Assembly (NCBI GenBank): GCA_003695765.1
Contig: RFHQ01000118.1
Span: forward strand, 1-64,000
DNA length: 64,000 nt
Direction of reading: 5' to 3'
Source of the DNA: Gammaproteobacteria bacterium
GTDB lineage: Bacteria > Pseudomonadota > Gammaproteobacteria > Steroidobacterales > GCA-2729495
Part shown: positions 45,604-57,225 of the stretch, piece after piece
Layout of the letters: the number at the start of each line of letters is the position of its first letter
How positions within the stretch are numbered: position 1 is the first letter of the stretch
Made by a program: the position numbers and the translations under genes
The notes under the pieces: model-generated
The model's input: the letters and a program-made list of their open reading frames with translations, nothing else
Told to the model about the DNA's origin: nothing
The model's database searches: none

Positions 45604-46800
45604 ATGCAAGATAAACCGCGACGAGCCGCCGCATGGCTGGCCCTGTTCCTGCTCTGCGGCCCGACCGCGGCAACGGGGCATGCCGAACCGGAAGGACGGG
45701 TCCGCTTCTATAATATTGCCGACAGCGACTTCGATGCCTATTCGCGCTCGCCGACGCCGCAACAGCAGGCCTGGATGCGCCGCCACTATGCGCGCATGCA
45801 GACCTACAGCCCCTATTTCGACCAGCGGCTGGCCTGGTATCCGGGCGCCTGGGCCTACAAGGACAGCTACGCGATCAAGCCGCAGTGGCCTGAGTTCCGC
45901 GAGCACCCGGACTGGATTCTGCGGGACGGGACCGGCCGACCGCTGTTCATCCCCTGGGGCTGCGGCGAGGGCCGCTGCCCGCAGTATGCCGGCGACGTCG
46001 GCAATCCAGCCTTCCGGGCGCACTGGATCGCTGCGGCGAGCCGGCTGATCCAACGCGGCTACCGTGGCCTGTGGGTCGACGATGTCAATCTCACCTGGCG
46101 CGTCGGCGACGGTCTGGGCCGGCCGGTGCGGCCGCTCGACCCGCGCACGGGACGCCCGATGCGGCTGCAGGACTGGCGGCGCTATTTTGCCCTGTTCATG
46201 GAAGAGATCCGCGCGGCTCTGCCGCAGGCGGAAATCGCGCACAACGTGATCTGGTACGCTGGCCCGCCCACCGATGCGTGGATCCGCCGCCAGATCGACG
46301 CGGCCGACTACATCAACCTGGAACGCGGCGCCAGCGACCCGGGCCTGACCGGCGGCGACGGTCCGTGGAGTTTCCGACGCTTTCTGGAGTTCATCGATTT
46401 CGTTCACCAGCGTGGCCGCGCCGTCATCCTGATGGACTACGGCGACGACCTGCCGGCACGGGAATTCGGTCTGGCGGCCTGGCTCCTGATCAGCCACGGC
46501 CGCGACCTGCTCAGCAGCAACCAGCTCGCCTGGACTGCCCCGGACCGTTTCTGGCACGGCTACGCCCTGGATCTCGGGCACGCGCAGGGTCCGCGCAGCC
46601 GCTGGCGCGGCCTGTACCGGCGTGACTTCGATTGCGGTTACGTGCTGCTGAACCCGCCCGGCGGCGCCCCGGCGGCAATCAGCCTGCCGCCCGGGCAGCG
46701 GCGGCTGGACGCCGGTGCGCAGCGCAGCTTCGTGCTGCGGGCACGCGGCGCGGCGGTCGTACTGCTCGACTGCGCCCGCAGCGCTGGACCGCTCAGGTAA
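45604..46800 (+). CDS. Secreted putative glycoside hydrolase (GHL15-like)
   Basis: Signal peptide; RGYRGLWVDDVNLTWRVGDG; INLERGASDPGLTGGDGPWSF; TIM-barrel-like layout; located in the EPS locus. Confidence 0.65.
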   Translation: MQDKPRRAAAWLALFLLCGPTAATGHAEPEGRVRFYNIADSDFDAYSRSPTPQQQAWMRRHYARMQTYSPYFDQRLAWYPGAWAYKDSYAIKPQWPEFREHPDWILRDGTGRPLFIPWGCGEGRCPQYAGDVGNPAFRAHWIAAASRLIQRGYRGLWVDDVNLTWRVGDGLGRPVRPLDPRTGRPMRLQDWRRYFALFMEEIRAALPQAEIAHNVIWYAGPPTDAWIRRQIDAADYINLERGASDPGLTGGDGPWSFRRFLEFIDFVHQRGRAVILMDYGDDLPAREFGLAAWLLISHGRDLLSSNQLAWTAPDRFWHGYALDLGHAQGPRSRWRGLYRRDFDCGYVLLNPPGGAPAAISLPPGQRRLDAGAQRSFVLRARGAAVVLLDCARSAGPLR

Positions 46801-48088
46801 AGCTTGGACGCAGCCCGAGGTGCCGCGCCGCGAGCCAGCGCATGCCCAGGGCCCAGAAGAGGATGTCCAGCGAGGCTGCCAGCGCGGCCCCGCTCGCCCC
46901 GTAACGCGGAGCCAGCAGCGCCATCAGGACGATGGCCAGCAGCAGCGCAGCGGCGAAGACCTTGAGGCAGCGTGCCTCGTGACCGCTGATGCTCAGCAGA
47001 CGCAGAACCGGACCAACGGCTGCCTGGATCAACTGCCCGCCACCGAGGATCAGCAGCAAGGGGTAACCGGCGACGAAATCCGGCCCGAACCAGCCCAGTA
47101 TCCAGCGCCCCAGCAGGACGAAGCCGGCTACGGCGACGACAGCCGCCCAGAAACGCAGGCGTGTGGCCTGATCGACGACGGCTCGCAAGCGTTTGCGCTC
47201 ACCGGCGGCATGCAGCCTCGCGATCTCCGGGCCGGTGAATGCGTCCACGGCGAACAGGCCGAAGGAGATCAGCATCGCGACGCGAAAGCTGACGTGCAGG
47301 GTGGCCAGCTCCGCGCTCGGCAGATAATGACCAGCCAGGATATTGATCATCTCCGGGAAATAGCCCGTGAACAGCACCGCCGGCAGCAATCGCAGCGCCG
47401 TGGCCAGCCAGCGGCCCGGCTCGCGCCGCTCGCTGCCGGCACGGCCCTCGGCCGAAAGGAGCAGCCACAGGTAGGCCAGCAGGGGCAATGCCGTGGCGAA
47501 GACCGCCGCGGCCTGCAGGCGCAAAGCCAGTACCGCGTCGAGTCGCCCGCCTGCCAGCCAGGCGGCACTCACCAGGATTGTGAAGAACAGCGGGCGCAGG
47601 ACATTGCTCGGCAGGAACCCGGGAGTGAAGCGACCGTAGGCATTTGCCAGACCGCCACCGAAATGCAGCAACGCCAGGCCTGGCATGAACGACAGCGCGA
47701 GGGCCGCGAGCCCGGGTGCCGGTCCGCCCGGCCACGGCAGCCAGCGCGTCAGCCCGTAGCCGGCCAGCGCCAGCAGCAGGCTGCCCCCGGCCACGCTGCG
47801 CAGCGCGAACCCGGCAAAGGCCCGGCCATAACCCGGCTCGCCGCGGGCCAGCCCCTCGGCGACGAAACGCATCGCGGCCGGGATCAAGCCCAGCGTGGCG
47901 ACGCTGGCCAGCAGGATGGCCCAGGAAAAAGCCAGCACGTACATGCCGAGCTCGGCGGCGCCCATCCAGCGAGCCAGCAGCAGTTGCGTCAGCAGCGTCA
48001 GCGCCGCGCCGGCGACGCGACAGCCGAAGATGAAGCCGGAACCCCGCAGCAGCCGCATCAGCGCCGGCCAACCGGCGGGCCCGCTCAT
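46793..48088 (-). CDS. Polysaccharide flippase (Wzx/MurJ-like MOP superfamily)
   Basis: Multiple TMs; GSGFIFGCRVAGAALTLLTQLLLARWMGAAELGMY N-terminus. Confidence 0.88.
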   Translation of the reverse strand: MSGPAGWPALMRLLRGSGFIFGCRVAGAALTLLTQLLLARWMGAAELGMYVLAFSWAILLASVATLGLIPAAMRFVAEGLARGEPGYGRAFAGFALRSVAGGSLLLALAGYGLTRWLPWPGGPAPGLAALALSFMPGLALLHFGGGLANAYGRFTPGFLPSNVLRPLFFTILVSAAWLAGGRLDAVLALRLQAAAVFATALPLLAYLWLLLSAEGRAGSERREPGRWLATALRLLPAVLFTGYFPEMINILAGHYLPSAELATLHVSFRVAMLISFGLFAVDAFTGPEIARLHAAGERKRLRAVVDQATRLRFWAAVVAVAGFVLLGRWILGWFGPDFVAGYPLLLILGGGQLIQAAVGPVLRLLSISGHEARCLKVFAAALLLAIVLMALLAPRYGASGAALAASLDILFWALGMRWLAARHLGLRPSFT

Positions 48089-48144
48089 CGACCGCCACCG
48101 AAGGCCCGCGAGCGGCACGGCCGGCGGAACCAGCGCACAGAATC

Positions 48145-48165
48145 AATTCGTGTCAGACACCAATT
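48145..48165. repeat. 21-nt near-perfect intergenic palindrome
   Basis: aattcGTGTCaGACACcaatt, a single mismatched pair about the centre 48155. Confidence 0.6.
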
Positions 48166-48278
48166 CAACGTAATCACATTGCGGCCGGCCACGCCGGGCG
48201 CTAGTATGCGGCAAGCTCTAAATAATTTCGATAACGCTTTCAAATAACAAGCAAAAACAAGCCCGTCGACGCGCCTGC

Positions 48279-49622
48279 ATGAACCTGCAACTCACCACCC
48301 CCCGCGCCGGCACGGTCTCGCCGCCTGCGCGCGGCGCGGCTCGCCGGGCGGCACTGCTCGGCCTGCTGGCTGCCAGCGGCTCCGTGGTGTTCATCGAGCC
48401 GGCGCCATACGACCTGCTCGCGATCGCGATGTTCCTGGGCCTTGGCGCCAGCGGACTGCGCTTCCCGCGCGAACTGCAGTGGCCCGTGATCCTTCTGGGC
48501 CTGTTCGTCTTTGCCAATGCGCTGGCCGCGGCGCTTGCTCCGGAACCGCTGCAGACCCTGCGCTCGCTGTCCATCCGGGTCTACATGCCGATGACTTTTC
48601 TGCTGATCGCGAGCCTGATCGCCAGTGACCCGCAACGGATGCTGCGTGCGCTGTGGGCCGGCTACCTGCTGGCCGCCGTGCTCGCGGTCTGCTGGGGCAC
48701 GGCGGAGTACCTCGGCCTGCTGCCCGGCGAACTGTGGCAAGGCGGCCTGCGCGCCAAGGCGGGCTTCAAGGATCCGAATGTCTTCGGTCCCTTCCTCGTC
48801 CCTGCCGCGATCCACACCGTCCGGCGCCTGGCCGGCGGCCGGCCGCGCGACCTGGGCCTTTATCTGCCGCTGTTCCTGCTCCTGGCCTTCGGCATATTGC
48901 TGAGTTTCTCGCGCGGCGCCTGGATCAATTTCAGCCTGTCGCTGGGCCTGTTCGGCGCACTGAGCGTGTTGTTCGCGCGCAGCCAGCGGCAGCGGCTCGG
49001 CTGGCTGGCCGCCGCGATCCTGCTGGCCCTGCTGGCGGCCGGGACGCTGGCCGCGGCCGTGTCCGTGGACGTGATCGGCGCACGTTTCTACCAGCGCGCC
49101 GTGCTGGCGCAACGCTACGATGTCGCCGCCGGTGGCCGCTTCGACGCCCAGCGCAAGGCGCTGGAACACATCGGCAGTGATCCGATCGGTGTCGGACCGG
49201 GCCGCAGCGACGAGGAATTCGGTCTGGAGCCACACAACCTCTACCTGCACGTGCCGGTCGAATCCGGCTGGCTGGGCGCGCTGGGCTTCTTCGCGCTGCT
49301 GCTGCTGACCGGCGGCCGGCTGCTCGCCCTGCTGCGGCGGCCGCCGCCCGAGTTGCAGGCCGAGCTAGGCATCGTCGTGGCCTGTCTCAGCGGGGTGCTG
49401 GTGCAGAGCCTGTTCATCGATTCCACCCACTGGCGGCACCTCTGGCTGCTGCTGGCGGTGGCCTGGGGGCTGATCGCGGCCTGCCGGCGCCGGCCGGCGG
49501 ATCGCCCGATCTTGTCCGAGGTCACAGCAGCGGAGCCGTCCAGCCGGTACCCTGACCGGGCTGTGCGGGCCACAGCGGGCCACGCCGGTCGAGGCACTGG
49601 CCACAGCGAAAAAACGAGGTAG
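48279..49622 (+). CDS. O-antigen ligase/polymerase (Wzy)-like membrane protein
   Basis: About 10 TMs; HNLYLHVPVESGWLGALGFFALL motif. Confidence 0.85.
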   Translation: MNLQLTTPRAGTVSPPARGAARRAALLGLLAASGSVVFIEPAPYDLLAIAMFLGLGASGLRFPRELQWPVILLGLFVFANALAAALAPEPLQTLRSLSIRVYMPMTFLLIASLIASDPQRMLRALWAGYLLAAVLAVCWGTAEYLGLLPGELWQGGLRAKAGFKDPNVFGPFLVPAAIHTVRRLAGGRPRDLGLYLPLFLLLAFGILLSFSRGAWINFSLSLGLFGALSVLFARSQRQRLGWLAAAILLALLAAGTLAAAVSVDVIGARFYQRAVLAQRYDVAAGGRFDAQRKALEHIGSDPIGVGPGRSDEEFGLEPHNLYLHVPVESGWLGALGFFALLLLTGGRLLALLRRPPPELQAELGIVVACLSGVLVQSLFIDSTHWRHLWLLLAVAWGLIAACRRRPADRPILSEVTAAEPSSRYPDRAVRATAGHAGRGTGHSEKTR

Positions 49623-49631
49623 CCTGAAGCC

Positions 49632-50882
49632 ATGAGACAGCGAATCCGCACAGCGGCGTGGCTGCTGCTATTGGCCTGGCTGGCGAGCCTGCCGGCCGCG
49701 GCGCAACAGCTAGAGCGGCGCGATACCGTAGCGCAACGGTCGCGGCCTGGAGTGGATGCCGACGGCATGCCGCTGGGCGCGTGGCGACTCTACCCCGAAC
49801 TCGGCCTGGAACTGCGCTACGACGACAATGTCTTCGCCGACGATCAGTTCGAGGAGAGTGACACCGCGACCATCGTCCGGCCGGAACTGCGGCTGGAAAA
49901 CCGGGCCAGCCGCTACCGCGCACTGCTCGGCGCCAACGCCGATATCGCCCGCTACGCCGACTTCGACAGCGAAGACTACACGGACCTGCGCGGCTGGCTG
50001 CTCGGCGACATGCAGCTCGGCGAGGGCGAGCTGCGCGGAGAACTGCGCTACGGCAAGTTGCACGAGGATCGCAGTTCGCCGGACGATCTGCGCGGCACTG
50101 AATTGACGGAATTCAGCCGGCGGGACGCGCGCCTGGCCTATGGCTACCGGCCCGGGCGGCTGCTGCTGCGCGCCGACGCCGGTTTCCATACCCTGGATTT
50201 CGACGCGACGCAGACGGCCGCGGGACTGGTGAGCAACGACGATCGGGACCGCGATCTGCTTGAGTTCGGCCTGCGCGGCGGCTATTCGGTCTCGCCGGAT
50301 CTCGCCCTTTACGCCGAAGGGCGGATCGACCAGATCGATTACGACCTTGCGCGCGATCGCGACGGCTTCGAGCGCAGCTCGGACGGCTGGGAACTTCGCT
50401 TCGGCGGCCTGCTGGACTTCACCGGCCGCACGGCCGGCGAGTTCTATGTCGGCTATCAGTCCCGCGACTACGATGACCCGCGCTTCAGCGATGCCAGCGG
50501 TCCGAGCCTCGGCGGCGAAGTGAGCTGGAACATGAGCGGCCTGACCACGCTGACGATCAGCGGCAGCCGGCACATCGACAGCACGACCGTCGTCGGCGCG
50601 TCCGGCATCACCAAGTCGCAGCTCGCATTCGGACTGGACCACGAACTGCTGCGCAACCTGATCCTGACGGTCGAAGCCGAAGTCGCCAACGATGACTTCG
50701 AGGGCCTGGAGCGCAACGACGACCTGGCCCGCGTCGAGCTGCGCGGGCGTTACCTGGCGAACCGCTTCCTGCAGCTGCTGTTCGGCTACCGCTACCGGCA
50801 GCGGGACAGCTCCCCGGCCAACGCCGCCGGCCGCGAGTACCGGATCAACGAGATCTACCTCCGCGTCACGGGGCAACTATGA
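49632..50882 (+). CDS. Outer-membrane beta-barrel protein of the exopolysaccharide system
   Basis: Signal peptide; LYPELGLELRYDDNVFADD; C-terminal INEIYLRVTGQL; between wzy and the export gene. Confidence 0.8.
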   Translation: MRQRIRTAAWLLLLAWLASLPAAAQQLERRDTVAQRSRPGVDADGMPLGAWRLYPELGLELRYDDNVFADDQFEESDTATIVRPELRLENRASRYRALLGANADIARYADFDSEDYTDLRGWLLGDMQLGEGELRGELRYGKLHEDRSSPDDLRGTELTEFSRRDARLAYGYRPGRLLLRADAGFHTLDFDATQTAAGLVSNDDRDRDLLEFGLRGGYSVSPDLALYAEGRIDQIDYDLARDRDGFERSSDGWELRFGGLLDFTGRTAGEFYVGYQSRDYDDPRFSDASGPSLGGEVSWNMSGLTTLTISGSRHIDSTTVVGASGITKSQLAFGLDHELLRNLILTVEAEVANDDFEGLERNDDLARVELRGRYLANRFLQLLFGYRYRQRDSSPANAAGREYRINEIYLRVTGQL

Positions 50883-51433
50883 GCGGGCACGGCAATCGAC
50901 GGCTGCGCCGCGCGGCGCTGACGATGCTGCTGGCCCTGCTGGGCGCCGTGGCCGCCGCGCAGGAGCAGCCGGCAGACGAATACCGGCTGGCGGTCGGTGA
51001 TCGCGTCAAGGTCACGGTCTACGGCCACGAGGACCTGTCCGGTGAATTCGAGGTCGATGCCAGCGGCGACGTCAGTCTGCCGCTGATCAACGAAATCCCC
51101 GCCGCCGGGCGCAGCCTGGACGAGCTCGAGGCGGCCATCGTCGACGCGTTGCAACCGGATTACCTGATTCAGCCGCGGGTCAGCGTCGAGCTGCTGAGCC
51201 TGCGGCCGGTGTACGTGCTCGGTGAGGTCGAGGCCCCCGGCAGCTACCCGTTTCACAGTGGTATGACCGTGGTCAACGCGATCGCCGAAGCCGGCGGCTT
51301 CACTTACCGGGCGCGGCGCAACCGCATCCGGATCGTGCGCAGCGGCAAGGATGGCGAAGTCGAACTGCAGGCCGAACTGAACACGCCCCTGAAGCCCGGG
51401 GACGTGATCCAGATACCGGAGAGATTCTTCTGA
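50879..51433 (+). CDS. Polysaccharide export protein (Wza-like, Poly_export/SLBB)
   Basis: EYRLAVGDRVKVTVYGHEDLSGEFEVDASGDVSLPLI; VYVLGEVEAPGSYPFHSGMTVVNAIAEAGGFTYRA. Confidence 0.93.
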   Translation: MSGHGNRRLRRAALTMLLALLGAVAAAQEQPADEYRLAVGDRVKVTVYGHEDLSGEFEVDASGDVSLPLINEIPAAGRSLDELEAAIVDALQPDYLIQPRVSVELLSLRPVYVLGEVEAPGSYPFHSGMTVVNAIAEAGGFTYRARRNRIRIVRSGKDGEVELQAELNTPLKPGDVIQIPERFF

Positions 51434-53580
51434 TGCACGATATCGCCGAGCGACACGGCGGCGCGATGGGCCAGGAGTCCGCCGGCGACGACGTCGGCGT
51501 CGGCGAGATCTTCGCCGCCCTGCGCCGCCGCATCTGGGTGCTGCTGGGCATCGTCGTTCCGGTGCTGGCCGTGACCGCGGGCCTGCTGTCCCTGCTGACG
51601 CCCCGCTACACCGCCGAGCTGCTGATCATGATCGAGGCGGCCGACAACCAGCGATTCGTTTCGCTGGACTCGGTGGTCGCCGGGCTCAGCGGCGACGAAC
51701 AGTCGGTGCAGAGCGAAGCGCATGTGCTGCGCTCGCGGGCTCTCGCCGAGCGGGTCGTGCAGCGCCTGGGCCTGGCGCAGGATCCGGAATTCAGCGAAGG
51801 GCTCGATCCCGCGCTGAGTCCCGCGGTTCGGCTCAGCGCGATCCTGGAGCGCTATCTTGACCGGCTGGAGGTCGCGCCGCTGGACAATTCCCGCGTCATC
51901 GCCGTGCGCTTTTCCTCCCGCGACCCGGAAAAAGCGGCGCGGATCGCGAATGCCCTGGCCGATGAATACCTGCAGTCGCGGCTGGAGACCAAATTCGAGC
52001 TGACCCATCAGGCCAATACCTGGCTCAGCCAGCGAATCGCCGAGCTACGCCGGAAGACGGCCGACGCCGAGGCCGCCGTCGAGAAGGCGCGCGCCGAGCT
52101 GGGGCTGCTGGAGGGCAACGGGATCACACTGACATCGCAGGAACTGGCGGAACTGAACACCCAACTGGTGCTGGCGCGCACGGAGCGCGCGGAGGCCGAG
52201 GCCCGTCTGGCGCAGGTTCAGCAACGGGCCGGCGACCGCGGCGGGGCCGAGACGACGCTGGAGGTCCTGCAGTCGCCGCTGATCCAGCGCCTGCGGGAAC
52301 AGGAGGCCGAGGTGCAGCGGCGCGTGGCGGAACTGTCCTCGGAGCTCGGCCCGAAACACCCGCGGATGATCCAGTTGCAGGCCGAAGCGGCGGACCTGCG
52401 CGAACGCATCGACCGGGAGGTTCGCAAGATCATCACCGGCCTGCGCAACGAGGTGAACGTCGCCCGCGCGCGGGAACGGGCGATCGCGCGGAGTCTCGAC
52501 GAACTCAAGTCGCGCAAGCAGGCCGACAACCAGGGCGCGATCCGGCTGCGCCAGCTCGAGCGGGAGGCGGCGGCGAATCGCGAACTGCTGGACACCTTGC
52601 TGGCCCGCCAGAAGGAAACGGCGTCCCAGGAAGACCTGAATTTCCAGCAGCCGGATGCGACCGTGTTCTCGCCGGCGGTCACGCCGGCCGAGCCGTCCTG
52701 GCCGCGGACCGGCCTGGTACTGGGACTCGCCGGCCTCGGCGCGCTGATGCTGGGGCTGCTGACGGTGCTGCTGCTGGAACTGATGGACGCCGGCTTCCGC
52801 AGTGGCGAGCAGTTCGAGCAATACACCGGCGTGCCATCATTGGGCTTCATTCCACTGGTCCGCAAGCCGCGCGAATTCCGTACCCTGCCCGGCTACCTCG
52901 CCGAGCGCCCGGCCTCGGCGCTGGGTGAATCCCTGCGCACACTGAGCTGGAGCCTCCGCCTGGCCTTTCCCGACCAGCCGCCGCGCCGCCTGCTGTTCGC
53001 CTCGGCGCTGCCGAACGAGGGCAAGACCACGGTCGCCAGTTGCCTGGCCACTGCCGAGGCCAATGCCGGGCGGCGCGTCGTACTGGTCGATGCCGACATC
53101 CGGCAGCCGGGCTGCCACGAACTGGCCGGGATCGCGCGCGAACCGGGACTCAGCAATCTGCTGGCTGGCGACGCCACCGTCGACGAGGTGCTGGCGGAGG
53201 CCGAATGGCAGGGACTGAAAGTCATCCCGGCCGGGCAGCCGAGTTCGCAGGCACCGAATCTGCTCGGCTCGGAACGGATGCGCAAGCTGCTCGCGGAACT
53301 GGACGCGCGCTTCGATCTCGTGGTGATCGATTCGCCGCCGGTCATGGCCGCCGCTGACGCGCGCATCCTGGCCGGGCTGGCAGACGCGACCGTGCTGGTC
53401 ATCCGCTGGGGCAAGACCCGCCGCAGCACGGCGCGGCTCGCGCTGCGCCAGCTGCAGGGCGCCGGCGCCCGCATCGCCGGCGGCCTGCTGTCGATGGTCG
53501 ATGTCAAGCGCAATGCGCAGTACGGCTATGGCGACTCCGGCGCCTACAGCGGCGAACTCGGCAAATACTACGTCGGCTGA
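51433..53580 (+). CDS. Polysaccharide co-polymerase/tyrosine autokinase (Wzc-like)
   Basis: Wzz domain; coiled-coil; Walker A SALPNEGKTTVASCLA, VLVDADIRQPGCHEL; C-terminal Tyr cluster YGYGDSGAYSGELGKYYVG. Confidence 0.93.
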   Translation: MHDIAERHGGAMGQESAGDDVGVGEIFAALRRRIWVLLGIVVPVLAVTAGLLSLLTPRYTAELLIMIEAADNQRFVSLDSVVAGLSGDEQSVQSEAHVLRSRALAERVVQRLGLAQDPEFSEGLDPALSPAVRLSAILERYLDRLEVAPLDNSRVIAVRFSSRDPEKAARIANALADEYLQSRLETKFELTHQANTWLSQRIAELRRKTADAEAAVEKARAELGLLEGNGITLTSQELAELNTQLVLARTERAEAEARLAQVQQRAGDRGGAETTLEVLQSPLIQRLREQEAEVQRRVAELSSELGPKHPRMIQLQAEAADLRERIDREVRKIITGLRNEVNVARARERAIARSLDELKSRKQADNQGAIRLRQLEREAAANRELLDTLLARQKETASQEDLNFQQPDATVFSPAVTPAEPSWPRTGLVLGLAGLGALMLGLLTVLLLELMDAGFRSGEQFEQYTGVPSLGFIPLVRKPREFRTLPGYLAERPASALGESLRTLSWSLRLAFPDQPPRRLLFASALPNEGKTTVASCLATAEANAGRRVVLVDADIRQPGCHELAGIAREPGLSNLLAGDATVDEVLAEAEWQGLKVIPAGQPSSQAPNLLGSERMRKLLAELDARFDLVVIDSPPVMAAADARILAGLADATVLVIRWGKTRRSTARLALRQLQGAGARIAGGLLSMVDVKRNAQYGYGDSGAYSGELGKYYVG

Positions 53581-54720
53581 GGCCGCAGCGGCCCCACGGC
53601 TTAAGGTGCTGCTGGCGCTGGAAGCAACCGGCGGCGGCGCCGGACGCCACGTCCGGGATCTCGCCGCCGGACTCCTGCAGCGCGGTCATCGCGTGAGCCT
53701 GGCCTACTCGCAGGAGCGTGTGGAAACCGGCTGGCTCGAGGCCATCGATTCCCTGCCGGGGCTGAAGCTGACGGCAGTGCCGATGCAGCGGGCCGTCGGG
53801 CAGGGCGACCTCGTCGCGCTGCGTGCGCTGCGCCGGCTGCTCGCCAGCGCCGGCCCCTTCGACATTGCCCACGGCCACAGTTCGAAAGCCGGTGCCCTGC
53901 TGCGGCTCGCTGCGCATGGCGCCGGCCTGCCCTGCGTCTACACGCCGCATGCGTTCATCACGCTGGATCCGGAACTCGGCCGGCTGCGTCGGCTGGCCTA
54001 CGGCCTGGCCGAGCGCTGGCTCGCCACGCGGGCGGAGCGAATCATCTGCGTCTCGCGGCAGGAGTTCGAGCATGCCAGGCGGCTCGGCATCACCGCCGCC
54101 CGCCTGCGGCTGGTCGCCAACGGCATCGGGCCGCTGCCACCGGCCGAGCGGCTGCCGGCGCGCCGTGAACTGGGCCTGCCCGCCGGCGCGATCTGCATCG
54201 GCAGCGTCGGACGCCTCGCGCCTCAGAAGGCGTTTCATTGCCTGCTGGCCGCGTTCGCGCTGCTCGAATCGGCGCAGGCGCCGCTGTGGCTGGCCATCGT
54301 CGGTGACGGACCCGAGCGGCCGGTGCTGGAACGGCAGGCCGCGCGCCTCGGGATCGGCGAGCGGGTGCTGTTCGCCGGGCCGGGTGACGGCGCGCGCCTG
54401 ATGGCAGGCTTCGACCTGTTCGCGCTGCCCAGCCGCTACGAGGCCGGTCCCTACGTGCTGCTCGAAGCCGCGGCCCGCGGGCTGCCGATCGTGATGACGC
54501 CAACCGGCGGTGCCGGTGAAGTGGTTCGCCACGGCGATAACGGCCTGGTGGCGGACGATCATGGCCACGAGGCGCTGGCCGCCTGCCTGCAGCGGCTGCT
54601 GGACGACCCGGCGCAACGCCGGCGGATGGGCCAGCGGTCGAGAACAATCGCGGCCGAATACAGTGTCGACCGCATGGTCGAGACGACGCTGGCCGTCTAC
54701 CATGAGGCGCGGGCGGCGCG

Positions 54721-54727
<7 letters not shown>
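53528..54727 (+). CDS. Glycosyltransferase family 4 (start uncertain)
   Basis: GGGAGRHVRDLAAGLLQRGHRVSL; GSVGRLAPQKAFHCLLAAF; LPSRYEAGPYVLLEAAARGLPIVMTPTGGAGEVV. Confidence 0.9.
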
Positions 54728-56184
<1,457 letters not shown>

Positions 56185-56414
56185 GGCCGTCCCTGGAGCC
56201 CTGCATTGTTGTTGTCGACAGCGACAGGCTCCGGCGAGGCCATTATTGTACAAAGCCACCCGGACCCGACGTCCTTTCGATAATATGTGCGCGTGCGCGA
56301 CGAAGTCGAGACAGGCATCGCCTTATGTGAAACGCGTCGGCGATTTTCCGGCCGGAATGCGACCGCCGTCACAGCCGCCCTGGCAGCCGCCGGACCCTCA
56401 CCGCAGTCGACAGC

Positions 56415-57209
56415 ATGAGCAAGATCGCCGTCCTGATCCCGGTCTACAACCAGCCCGACGACCTGCTGCGCACGCTGGATTCCGTCGACCGGGAATCGGC
56501 TGACCTGGATTTCGTCATCGTCGACGACGGCAGCGACCCGCCGGTCGGCATCCCGGACGGCCGCTATCGCCATCCGGTGCACCTGCTGCGCCTGGCACAG
56601 AATCGCGGCTGCACAGTGGCACGGAACCTCGGCCTGCAGCTCATTCTCGACGGCGGTTACGACTATGTGGCGCTGCAGGACGCGGGCGATACCGACATCG
56701 GCGAGCGCATGGCCCTGCAGGCGGCCTATCTCGATGCGCACCCGGAGATCGCCGTCGTCGGCGCCTGGGCGCAATACGTCGACCGCGCCGGACAACCGCT
56801 GTATGTCTACCAGGCACCGGCCGGCAGCCAGCAGATCCGCACCCGGATGCGCTATGTCTCGGCTTTCGCCAATCCCGCCAGCATGATCCGGCTCACGGCA
56901 CTGCGCCAGGTCGGCCTGTATGATCCGGCGTACCCGATTGCCAGCGATTACGAGATCTTCTTTCGCCTGACCCGGGCCTTCGAGACCGACAACCTCCAGC
57001 AGGTCCTGATCAACAAGGAAGATCACCCGCAGAGCCTGTCGCTGGGCAACCGGCGCCGCTCGCTCTGGTACCGCCTGCGCGCGCAGCGACAGTACTTCAG
57101 CTGGGCATCGGTGCACGCCTGGCTCGGCGTCGGCGCGACCTTGCTGCTGATGCTGCTGCCCTACCGGCTGGTGCTCGGCGTGAAACGCTGGCGCGGGTAC
57201 GCACACTGA
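56415..57209 (+). CDS. Glycosyltransferase family 2
   Basis: MSKIAVLIPVYNQPDDLLRTLDSVDRESADLDFVIVDDGS. Confidence 0.92.
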   Translation: MSKIAVLIPVYNQPDDLLRTLDSVDRESADLDFVIVDDGSDPPVGIPDGRYRHPVHLLRLAQNRGCTVARNLGLQLILDGGYDYVALQDAGDTDIGERMALQAAYLDAHPEIAVVGAWAQYVDRAGQPLYVYQAPAGSQQIRTRMRYVSAFANPASMIRLTALRQVGLYDPAYPIASDYEIFFRLTRAFETDNLQQVLINKEDHPQSLSLGNRRRSLWYRLRAQRQYFSWASVHAWLGVGATLLLMLLPYRLVLGVKRWRGYAH

Positions 57210-57225
57210 AGCTGCTGGCGATGGA

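Noticed and set aside
48180-48225. Possible sigma-54 promoter upstream of the EPS operon (GG-N10-GC spacing)
   Set aside because: Only the minimal GG/GC spacing fits; flanking consensus bases do not, and GG-N10-GC is common in high-GC DNA.
46715-48247. 510-aa plus-strand ORF rich in Gln/Arg
   Set aside because: Antisense shadow of the flippase gene; no plausible domain.
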